A DNA stretch of 64,000 bases, from NCBI GenBank assembly GCA_010909725.1, contig JAACMV010000016.1, positions 523,501-587,500 on the forward strand, read 5' to 3'. This DNA comes from Picochlorum sp. 'celeri' (taxonomy: Eukaryota > Chlorophyta > Trebouxiophyceae). Below, one piece after another: positions 1-8,814 of the stretch (position 1 is its first letter; the number at the start of each line of letters is the position of its first letter). A model generated the notes under the pieces. That model was not told the origin of the DNA. It made no database searches and saw only the letters and a program-made list of their open reading frames with translations. The position numbers and the translations under genes are program-made.

Positions 1-2229
1 CCCACAACTTTCGACACGGTGACGGGAGCTCCCGAAGACAATTGCTCTCTTAATGATGCCCGTATCTCTTCAAAATCATCTCCAGGCTCGGCAAGTGATA
101 CATACTTTTCCTCTGTGGCAGGTTCAACAATGCCATTTTTGCGGACAAACTTGCCTCCTGGCCATAAGAAACTCTGTAATTGTGCAATGATCTTGGCGAT
201 AGTACTCTCTTGCTGCAACATCGTGATCCTGGAATTCAAATATTCGTCCACAGTGTCTCCAAAAACAAGAAGGAGAAATTGCTTTGAAATCTGGAATATC
301 TGTCGGGTGAAAAATCCGCGCATTTCAAGAGAGAATACACAGTTGACCAAGTCGCACAATGGCGCAGAGATGCTCAACTGTTGAGGCGTGATCGTGTTGC
401 TTTCTGCATCAGAATCATCATGCAAGCATGGCGACGGGGATTGCTCTCCTTCATCATCAATTCGAATATTCAACTGGATGGCAAATTGCCCTGTTGACTG
501 ATCCTTTTTCTTTGATTTTCTCTTCCCTCTATCAAAAGCACTAGCAGCAGATTTTGCCTGGGTTCGTGCAGCGTGACATGCATCCCGAGTCACTCCAACA
601 ACTGTCCGCTTCACTGTATCAGAAAGGAATGATTTGCTTTCTGACTGAATCTGGAAGCGTTCTGAACGCTTCCTGAAAAATTCCCACACAGTATCCAATG
701 AGCATAAATCTGGATTCTGGAGAAGCTTGACGACATAGTCGTCTAATGCGCGTCTTCTGCTTTCAATATACTCTGGGGAGAAGCCATGCCCAAAGAGCCT
801 CTTGCCTGGCAAGCTCAACGTATACCCTTTTGTCGCCCGAATCGTCCTATGCAGCGATTCAAAATGCCTATATCGACGACTCACAGTCCATTCCCCACGG
901 TCGTCTCCAACTCGAATTCGATACACGACAAAGTCTCTCGCTTCGTTTGAGTTGATCTCTGCAGAGGACACGTGAGCAGACGGTTTTCCCTTGAACTTGC
1001 CTCCACCACTACTTTGCTGATTGTATTCAGCAGGGCTGCTTATTCTCTTGATTGTCTCCAATATAGTATGAGGACTCATAAAACCACCTGTTGATTCTTG
1101 CGCATCGTCATCATCACTTGACCCATTACCGTCAACAACCTTCTCCTCAAGTGCAACTGTCTGCAACACCTTGGTCGTTTGATTCCATACACCTCGCAAT
1201 TCAGATGAAGGCCTTGCAACATCATCTGCACAACTCAGATTTTCTCCTCGGCGCGACAACAAAGTCAGCAACCCATTCATCCATTTCTGAAATCTGTATG
1301 GACTGCTCTGTTCTAGCACTTTTCTCAACACACATGCACTCAACATTTCCCTCGACACAACCCTTGACAACACTCTATTACTATACACAGGATCCGCTAA
1401 CATCGAGATGACAGAATCCGACATGTGCTTCAACACGGCATAATGCGCCTTTGGATTCTCAAACCCAGGGTGCAAGTTTGAATCTCTTGCCAGCATCCGC
1501 CTCAACATCTCCTCTGTCCTCTGATCCAATTGAGGCACATTCTCGTCCCAATCGACGTTCATTTCAGAAATTAAAGCTTGCTTAGCGTCACGAAAAATAT
1601 CAATTTGATCGATCAACATATCCACCAGATCACAGCACAATTGGTGCAAATGTAGATGAGTCCTTGCCCTTTTGGCCAACCTTCCAAAGGCACCATTCAG
1701 CAAAGCCCTCACCTCTGCTGGAAATTCCTTATCAGGTGTAAGATGAGAATACCACGTATCGTAGATAAACTCTTGAACGATATGCCCTGCGAATGAAAAC
1801 CAAGCCTCGGACACCACATCAGAGTTGACATCCTTTCTCCATGCATCCTTTGCCTGCACACCTCGCAACAGCTGATCTCCTTCAGAAGGATTCTTCTTCT
1901 GATAATGCACTTTCAAATCTGCTGTCGACTTGTGTCTCTTGGACATTCCGCGAAGAATACTTGTATTTTTGGCAGTACTCGCCTGCTGTTTCCTCTGGGA
2001 CTGAGCAACAAGAGCAAATAGCCCTATAACCAACACCAACAACCCAACTGCCACCTTCCCATCAACATCTGAACGCACAGAAACACCACATCTCTCCGTT
2101 ATTAGGATGGTGATCCCACTGGATCAAGACAAATCATGTGTCATACGTACAATAACTACTTAAACCTCCAGTGTATGCAGCAAGCATAATCAAAATCACC
2201 CGAGTTGACGCTGTCAACGCCAAACCCAT
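1..2229 (-). CDS. PXA-PX-Nexin_C sorting nexin, membrane anchored (C-terminus cut by window edge)
   Basis: Likely a phosphoinositide-binding sorting nexin of endosome or ER contact sites. The minus-strand frame is open from 2068 to base 1 and has no stop in the window. Proposed exons are 2229-2166 and 2068-1; the 97-nt intron has a CTAAT branch-like site and a TTCAG acceptor. The join gives an N-terminus with two hydrophobic stretches (RVILIMLAAYTG and VAVGLLVLVIGLFALVA), as expected for PXA-type nexins. A PXA domain lies near residues 110-270 (FPAEVRALLNGAFGRLAKR), a PX domain near 400-485 (SRRYRHFESLH, with a proline-containing loop then RR), and a Nexin_C region near 595-670. The domain set is seen directly; the cell site is inferred from the family. 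The first exon is the least certain part, because its donor, GTTTAAG, is weak. The gene is 159 bp downstream of SerRS on the same strand. Confidence 0.8.
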
Positions 2230-2388
2230 CTCGTATTCAACGAAAATAAATTTACAATACGTCCAAATGAATAGAAACCATATCAGACCGTAACACTGAG
2301 AAATCTGACATTCCGTGACGCTCGGATGCAGGTATTCCTTTTCCTCGCCATATTCTACGAAAACGAATTCATTTTTACATTATTCATA

Positions 2389-3924
2389 TTAAGAAGAAGA
2401 AGATGGCGCTGGGATTTTATCAATTCCCATCATGTAAGGCCTCAGAGGCTCTGGGATCAAGATGCTGCCGTCCTCTTGCTGGAAATTTTCAAAAATAGCC
2501 ACAATCATTCGTGGTACAGCACACGCTGTCGCATTCAATGTATGAACAAACTGCGTGGGGACCTTTTTCTTCTTCTTTTTGGTGGTTGTTTGGGTATCCG
2601 CCGCTACATGTGGTCTATATCTAATGTTCAATCGCCTGCTTTGGTAATCAGTGCAGTTGCTGGCAGAGCTGATTTCTCCATACCGTTCCAGCCCTGGCAT
2701 CCACGCTTCAATATCATACTTTCGATAGGCTGGGGCACCTAGATCTCCTGAAGGCATATCTAATACCTTGAAGTGAAGACCAAGTTCTTCGAACATGTCT
2801 ATTTCAATGTCCATGAGTTCCTGGTGGAGCTGCTCGCTCTGTTCTGGTGTGCAGACAACAAACATTTCCACCTTGCTAAACTGGTGAACTCTGTAGAGTC
2901 CCTTTCCTGCTGTCCCTGCTGCTCCTGCTTCTGTCCTAAAGCATCTTCCGAATGCAGCCACTTTGACCGGCAGCTCTTCCTCTGACAGAATAGAGTCCAT
3001 GAACACACCGCCCAGTGGGATCTCTGCAGTTCCAGTCAAGCACAATTGGGAATCCTCAACGCTGTAAATCTGTGTTCCTTCACCTCGGGGTTGGAACCCA
3101 CACTTTTCTAATACAGATTCTCTCACCAAGTCGGGCGTTATCATCGGTTCAAAGCCCTTTGCATAAATCTTCTGCATGGCATAGTTCACCAGAGCCAGTT
3201 CCAACAGGGCAGCCTCCTTTCTCAAGTAGTAAAATTTGGTTCCACTCACGGACGACCCATGCTCGAAATCCAACACACCCAATGCTTCACCCAAAGAAAC
3301 ATGATCTTGAACATTCTCAAACTCAAATGCCCGCTGACTCCCAACCTCTCTCAGAACCACAGCCTCCTCCTCCCCTCCCACAGCAACATCTGGATGTGTC
3401 AAGTTGGGAAGTTTCTTCCCCTCCGTCTGCAACGCTGTCTCGATCACATGCAACTTCGCATCAATATCATCAAGCTTTTCTTTCAACTCTTTTCCTGTCG
3501 CAATCAGCGCCTGCCTTTCGCTATCCTCTAATTTCCTCTTCATAGCAGAACTGTTCTCATTCCTGGCAGCCCTCACAGCCTCAGCTTCCTGCGTAAGCTC
3601 CACAAATTCATTATACAACCTCACCACTTCATCTGGATTCGCAGATGTCACAAATCTGTCCGAACAATTCTTCCTAATCAGATCTACATTGTCCCTGACA
3701 AACTTGAAATCAATGTGAGCACGATACCCTCCTGCTTCTGCCGCCGATGGATGCTCTGTTTGATGATCCACGACCGCTTTTGTCGCATATACCCTTTCTC
3801 TAATACAATGTACGCCTGCAATGCGCGATTGAGATGTCAATCCACGCAGAAGAACTAGTGGAGGGGAATATCGCTGCGGCGATACCCACAAGGATCCCAT
3901 GATTCTACTCGCTACTGTTCTCAT
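2389..3924 (-). CDS. Seryl-tRNA synthetase, organellar (bacterial type)
   Basis: Charges tRNA-Ser with serine in plastid and/or mitochondria. The 511-aa protein starts with about 65 residues rich in R, S and hydrophobics that read as a transit peptide. Next come the N-terminal tRNA-binding helical arm (about 70-180) and the class II core. The core shows motif 2 (FGRCFRTEAGAAG), the serine-binding TAEIPL region, and motif 3 near the C-terminus (NATACAVPRMIVAIFENFQ). A run of six lysines starts at residue 449, between the core and motif 3, where related enzymes carry a short loop. The tail ends in SSSS. The ATG at 3924 is only 14 nt after the aspartate aminotransferase stop on the same strand, so any independent promoter or 5' UTR must lie inside that gene. 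Identity is certain; the exact organelle is not. Confidence 0.93.
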   Translation of the reverse strand: MRTVASRIMGSLWVSPQRYSPPLVLLRGLTSQSRIAGVHCIRERVYATKAVVDHQTEHPSAAEAGGYRAHIDFKFVRDNVDLIRKNCSDRFVTSANPDEVVRLYNEFVELTQEAEAVRAARNENSSAMKRKLEDSERQALIATGKELKEKLDDIDAKLHVIETALQTEGKKLPNLTHPDVAVGGEEEAVVLREVGSQRAFEFENVQDHVSLGEALGVLDFEHGSSVSGTKFYYLRKEAALLELALVNYAMQKIYAKGFEPMITPDLVRESVLEKCGFQPRGEGTQIYSVEDSQLCLTGTAEIPLGGVFMDSILSEEELPVKVAAFGRCFRTEAGAAGTAGKGLYRVHQFSKVEMFVVCTPEQSEQLHQELMDIEIDMFEELGLHFKVLDMPSGDLGAPAYRKYDIEAWMPGLERYGEISSASNCTDYQSRRLNIRYRPHVAADTQTTTKKKKKKVPTQFVHTLNATACAVPRMIVAIFENFQQEDGSILIPEPLRPYMMGIDKIPAPSSSS

Positions 3925-3938
3925 CGGAATATATTACA

Positions 3939-5328
3939 TTAAAAATTGCGAACACTATCGTCGATCGCCTGTGCTAGGTATTCTGCCTTGGCCTCATTGA
4001 GACCAGCCAAGGAAATGCGCCCATCCTTGGTCATGTACACATGCCATTTCTGAGTCATATTCTCCACCTGAGGGACCGTGCATCCCGTGTAGGTGAACAT
4101 GCCGATCTGAGAGGTGATGAAGCTCCAATCCTTGTCTGGATTCAACCTTTCCAAATGGCCTTGCAGGACGGCTCTGACATTCTTGATACGCCCTGACATG
4201 TGCTGCATCTCTCCTCTCCATTCATCGAACAAATCTTCGTTACCCACGACTTCGGACACAATACGAGCTCCATGCACAGGAGGATTACTCCAGACAGCTC
4301 GAGCCAATCTTTTGAGTTGACTCAACACGCGACCAGCAGTCTCACTGTCCTTTGTAATGACATTCAGAGCTCCAACACGCTCTCCATAGAGTCCAAGATT
4401 CTTACTATACGATTGAGCCACGAAAAACTCCATTCCACGAGACTCAAAGTACCTTGGGGCGTACGCATCCTCATCCAAACTTCCAGATGCAAATCCCTGA
4501 TAGGCCACATCAAAGAAGGCTACATGTCCCTTCTTCTCGATGGCATCCGCAATCGTGGCCCACTGTTCTTTTGTAGGATCGATTCCAGTAGGATTGTGAG
4601 CGCAACCATGCAGCAAAATCACGGATCCCTCCGGAGCTGCCTCGATATCTGCAATCATACCAGCAAAGTCCAAGCCAACAGTCTCCTGATCAAAGTATCG
4701 ATAGGTATCCCATGGCACGCCCGCCAATGCGAAAATATTCTTATGATTTGGCCACGTTGGGTTGGAAATATACACCGTCTTGCCCGGCAAGAACTGATGA
4801 ATGAACTGAGCAGCAATGGCAAGAGACCCTGTCCCAGACAGAGCCTGCAACGTTGCCACACGATTCTCTTTCAACGCAGCAGAGTCATTTCCCAACAGTA
4901 ACTGCACCGTAGCCTCACGGAACGATGCCAATCCTTCGATAGGAAGGTATTCTTTGTTTTCCTGAGCCTTGAGCATACGCTCCTCTGCCGTGCGAACCAC
5001 GTTCAACACATATGGCTTCAATTCCTCCGTTCTATACGCTCCTACTCCCAGATTCAACTTGTTAGGATCCGTATCAGCTTTGAATGCCTCTGTAATACCC
5101 AAAACCAAATCAGGTGGAGCTTGTTCCACGTCACCGAGCATACTCTTGTTTGTAGATGCATTGCAACGTTGCTGAGCGGATGATGACGCCATCTGCGGAT
5201 ACGAAAATAGTATTACATCCAAATGTGCCATTATCGAATACAATGTGGCATCATACCTTGAGACACGAGGGAGAAAGAGCGCTAGATGCCTTCTGCACGA
5301 TGGCCTGTCGAAGTCCTTGTTGTTGCAT
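3939..5328 (-). CDS. Aspartate aminotransferase (PLP enzyme, class I)
   Basis: Interconverts aspartate plus 2-oxoglutarate and oxaloacetate plus glutamate. Exon 1 is 5328-5257 (24 codons, MQQQGLRQAIVQK...) and exon 2 is 5192-3939. The 64-nt phase-0 intron runs from GTATGA to CCGCAG. The joined protein is 441 aa. Class I features are plain: the N-terminal LNLGVGAYR, the HNPTGIDPT substrate loop, and the PLP lysine in SYSKNLGLYGERVG (near residue 286). The first 30 or so residues lack acids and could be an organellar presequence. A longer open frame beginning at 5243 reads intron sequence and is not used. The minus-strand neighbour SerRS begins 14 nt after this stop codon. Family assignment is secure; compartment is inferred. 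Confidence 0.93.
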
Positions 5329-5412
5329 TCCTTTGATCGTTTTCAATCTGGATGTGATAAAAAATAGTCTTATTGATACACTTGGGTGGTCGGGGATGAG
5401 GCAATGGTATAG

Positions 5413-5452
5413 AACCCTGGATCCAGGGCGGCGATGGCTGGACTCCAGGGTT
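5413..5452. repeat. Inverted repeat with nested 14-bp palindrome
   Basis: AACCCTGGA at 5413-5421 is repeated in inverse at 5444-5452. The left arm is part of a perfect palindrome, CCCTGGATCCAGGG (5415-5428). It sits between the 5' end of the aspartate aminotransferase gene and the 3' end of psbX, about 90 bp upstream of the aminotransferase ATG. It could be a protein-binding site or a hairpin in either transcript. No known motif is recognised. Confidence 0.5.
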
Positions 5453-5571
5453 TGTGAATTAAAAAGAACATTATGGATTATTGTTCAAGATTACATGCGC
5501 ACTAAAATGTGAGAGATAAGATGCAATCCTGACTCTTTTTCATACATCATACGATTGTATGTCTGTCATAT

Positions 5572-6367
5572 TTACTTGCGGTTGACTGGGTCGAAAGAAG
5601 AGACTGCGCTGACTGCCACGGCAATGGCACCGAGCACAAGACCTCCAGCAACAACAGAGTTCAAGAGGTTCTTCAATGATGGGGTCACGGCAGCCTCGGC
5701 CACCAATGGGTGGGCCATCATGGCTCCCATACCGACAGTCACTCCAGCCATGACCTTCTCGACGTCCTTCTTCTCCACGGCGCTGCATCATAGAGGAGCA
5801 TGGTGTTGAGAGGTGAGTGGTAACAGGACACTCGGTCAAAAGATACTTTTGACCGAAAGATTTAATCAATCATAGTACACATCATACCTTGCCATGACTG
5901 GACGGGCAACGGCCACGCGAGAGGAGGTTCTCTTGACGGAGACTGCACAGAATACAACACCAAGTCATGTCAGTGACCATCATCATGCCCACAACCGCAA
6001 CGAGAGCAAGGACACAGATGAGTGTCTGCCTTCTGTTCTTTCCTATGCTGTCTGCTGTAATCCAGTGCGAATTGCCCGATGATGCGGTTCAATTTGATCA
6101 TAATCAAGATTAAAACGTAGATTCTGGTTCATACAGGCAACGCCTGCCGTATGTCGCCAGAGATTGGCGATTGACCCAACCGTAGCGATTCCCAGGACGC
6201 ATCCAGCCATCATCGGGCAATAGAACGCACATATTTCAGCAAATATACATAGATCTATTGTTTCAAAGAGGGAAAGATCGCGTTGATGAGGTAGACGTAC
6301 CAGAAGCTCCAGCCATTGATTTACGGGCCACCACTGGGCGAGACAAGCATACTGCGCTGCAGGCCAT
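5572..6367 (-). CDS. psbX: Photosystem II protein PsbX, nuclear encoded
   Basis: Small one-helix subunit of the photosystem II core. Three exons: 6367-6301, 5943-5889 and 5782-5572; the introns are 357 nt and 106 nt. They encode 110 aa. The precursor begins [17 protein letters not shown], a typical stromal transit peptide. A second hydrophobic stretch then ends [11 protein letters not shown], a lumen-targeting signal with an AxA-like cleavage site. The mature part, from about [15 protein letters not shown] to SSFDPVNRK, matches plant and green-algal PsbX with its single transmembrane helix. PsbX is plastid-encoded in red algae and diatoms, so a nuclear copy supports a green-lineage host. Intron 1 is unusually long for this window. 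The exon joins rest on reading frame and GT-AG sites. Confidence 0.9.
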
Positions 6368-6548
6368 TGCTACTATATGTGATCTGGGATGTGGTTGTAG
6401 AAACAAAATCTATGTGAATTAATGAATGTCCGTGGGATGGGATGGAGTGGACAACAAGAACCAGCAACCACGGGTGATCGGATCACGACTTTATCCATTC
6501 AATCCCGAAAGTGTGTCTCGATTACATTTTAAATTTAAATTACGGAGT

Positions 6549-8255
6549 TCACTGGAGTTTGTCATCTCGACCATCATGGGACATGATCACGTCGACTCGT
6601 TTTAACAGCGTATCACATGATTGAAGTACCTCCAAGACTGCTGTAGCTGCTGTTCGGCGATTGGAATCGTCCATGTGGTGCATTCGTATGAATTGTATGC
6701 GTTGGCGGCATGATGCCCTCAGAGATCCTATTGTTTCCTGAGCAGGTAGTACTGCACTGATGATCTTGCCTTGGGCGGGTGTTTTAGGTTTCTGGGTTAG
6801 GAGTGTGGAGCATACGAGGAGTAATGTCCCAAGCATGTGTTTCACCTCTGTCATCATGGTTGCCTCTGTCATCATGATGGCATTGGTTTCTTTTCCTTTT
6901 CCTTCTTCCTCTTCTTCTTCTTCTCCGTGATTAATCAGAGTGCAAGAATTGACTATATCTGATAATAATGATTGTGGAATAATATCATGTGTATCAAAAT
7001 TGTCATATTCCTGCGTGGATGCATGAGACATCATGATGCCATTCCACATGGCACAAAGCATTCTCTGCTCCAGCTTGAGGGTTGGGACATCCCTTCCGTC
7101 GAGTGAGGCGGTCTTTGTTCCATCGTCTTCAGTATGGCATGACTCTCGTAATGTATTCCATGCCATGCAATATCCAGGGACACGGCATGCCCATTGAAAT
7201 AGTTGGTCTGAATAGCATGCAAGCAAGAGCAATACTCGCGCACAGGCAGTGCACTGGGGCTCCCGAATAAACGCTTGAATACAACATATATACACGCCCT
7301 TTTGTATCATAATACTTTCTATGCGGTTTTGAGACGATGGGACCTTGGGCATTGTTCGTACGAGGTACTCAATACAAGCAGCAGCTGCCAGCACCAGACT
7401 CTTTGTGTCAGAGTGGTGTCTGTCTGCCAACTCGACAGAAATCATGTCGGTCAATACTCCCAATACATCCGACCATGTAACAACGTCTGAATCCATGACA
7501 ATGTTGGCAGTCATGTGTCCGAGAAGAATCCGAAATTCCTTCACCATTGCTGCATGAGCATCTGCAGTCTTCCATGCCAACAGCATGGAATACACGGCGT
7601 GCGCCACCTTTCTCGATCGCCGACACACCTGCTGTAATAAAGACATGAACATGTTCATTCTCTGTATTCGTTCGTCATCAGCGCCGACGACTATTCTATT
7701 CAGACATGCTTCACATGCCCGGACCAATGATCCAGACTCCCATGCATCATCCAACAACAATGTATCCAGCGTGTCTGGCCAGAAAAACGTTTTATAATAT
7801 CCATCATGTATATCTAATGGTATTTCCACCATACCAATTATATGGAATAGATGAAGACCGTATAATTCTTGCCACAGCACCACCTGCCCTCCTCCCTGAT
7901 CCGATGAGGCACCGCGATGCAGATTTTCCATGATGGTGCGCCGCGCCCGTCCATCTGCTTCCATCATATACGATGCAATGACGCCTTCTACACCTCGTTC
8001 CATATCCGTCGTACAGAATCGAATCAATGACACCGCATCATCATCATCTTCCAGCAGGGGATAATCAAATGTCAACCTTGCATACAGGTCTCTTTTGTCC
8101 TTCCTCCAGTCAGCATCGTCTTCTTGTTGTTGGTGGTGGTGTTCTTTTGAAGATGGCGTCTCTTGGTCAACAGCAGCACGACTAGAAGGAGAGGCGGATG
8201 CCAACTGCTCCTCCAAAGCCTGGACAGCCAACCTAATAAACTCTTGTCTGTCCAT
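6549..8255 (-). CDS. Hypothetical protein, 568 aa, helical
   Basis: Not recognised. Single exon from the ATG at 8255. The N-terminus is acidic with a His/Gln-rich patch (EHHHQQQED, near residues 36-45). The rest is rich in leucine, alanine and short amphipathic helices, with regularly spaced LL pairs that resemble an ARM/HEAT-type solenoid. A low-complexity acidic run (seven glutamates) occurs about 120 residues from the C-terminus. No signal peptide, transmembrane segment or catalytic motif is seen. Codon use resembles its neighbours and the frame is open throughout, so it is likely a real gene. It is divergent from acetyl-CoA carboxylase across a gap of about 560 bp. A structural search would be needed to assign a role. 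Confidence 0.7.
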   Translation of the reverse strand: MDRQEFIRLAVQALEEQLASASPSSRAAVDQETPSSKEHHHQQQEDDADWRKDKRDLYARLTFDYPLLEDDDDAVSLIRFCTTDMERGVEGVIASYMMEADGRARRTIMENLHRGASSDQGGGQVVLWQELYGLHLFHIIGMVEIPLDIHDGYYKTFFWPDTLDTLLLDDAWESGSLVRACEACLNRIVVGADDERIQRMNMFMSLLQQVCRRSRKVAHAVYSMLLAWKTADAHAAMVKEFRILLGHMTANIVMDSDVVTWSDVLGVLTDMISVELADRHHSDTKSLVLAAAACIEYLVRTMPKVPSSQNRIESIMIQKGVYICCIQAFIREPQCTACARVLLLLACYSDQLFQWACRVPGYCMAWNTLRESCHTEDDGTKTASLDGRDVPTLKLEQRMLCAMWNGIMMSHASTQEYDNFDTHDIIPQSLLSDIVNSCTLINHGEEEEEEEGKGKETNAIMMTEATMMTEVKHMLGTLLLVCSTLLTQKPKTPAQGKIISAVLPAQETIGSLRASCRQRIQFIRMHHMDDSNRRTAATAVLEVLQSCDTLLKRVDVIMSHDGRDDKLQ

Positions 8256-8814
8256 ATCAATACATGCTTGTTGGCAGTTTACAATTTCTGGACTTCTGCC
8301 ATCATCATCTAATCAATGATTCATTCATATAATGTATTTGTTGCAGATAATATCAGGCAGAGAGGAATCAGAATTCCAATGGAATTGAATGCCCAGTCAC
8401 CGTCAGTGAAAAAGTCCGTAAATAGACTATTTAAATCAACATGCCTTTGTCTTTTCCTGGGAGGCTCGAACTAGTGTCAACGACTCTCTCATCAGAAAAT
8501 ACGCGCATCTGATGTGATTATCTGCCACACCGCTGGATATCTGATATATCAATTGCAATAAAAATCTATTGGTGTCGTAGATTTGGATATTCAGTGGGAA
8601 AACATTGTTTCTTTTTGTGCGCTCGTGTTGTTTGACTCGAGGCACTGACGTGTTCTGACACGGATTTGTAGTAGAATTTGCTACCGACGTAGTAGATTGT
8701 ACTATTACATTATTATTGAAATATAACGTGTGAAATATTGGACTGTTACGAGCCTGCTGTGGAGTGGCAAGGAATTCTTCTTTGGAGGCACAGGAAGAGT
8801 TGACCACTTCTGAC
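8256..8814. other. Divergent intergenic region upstream of acetyl-CoA carboxylase
   Basis: About 560 bp between the starts of the 568-aa hypothetical gene (minus) and the carboxylase (plus). It holds a TATTTAAAT element near 8427-8435 that could serve the plus-strand gene. The carboxylase frame is open back to 8734 without an ATG. A short upstream exon encoding a targeting peptide may therefore be hidden here, but I could not place one. No RNA gene was seen. Confidence 0.4.
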
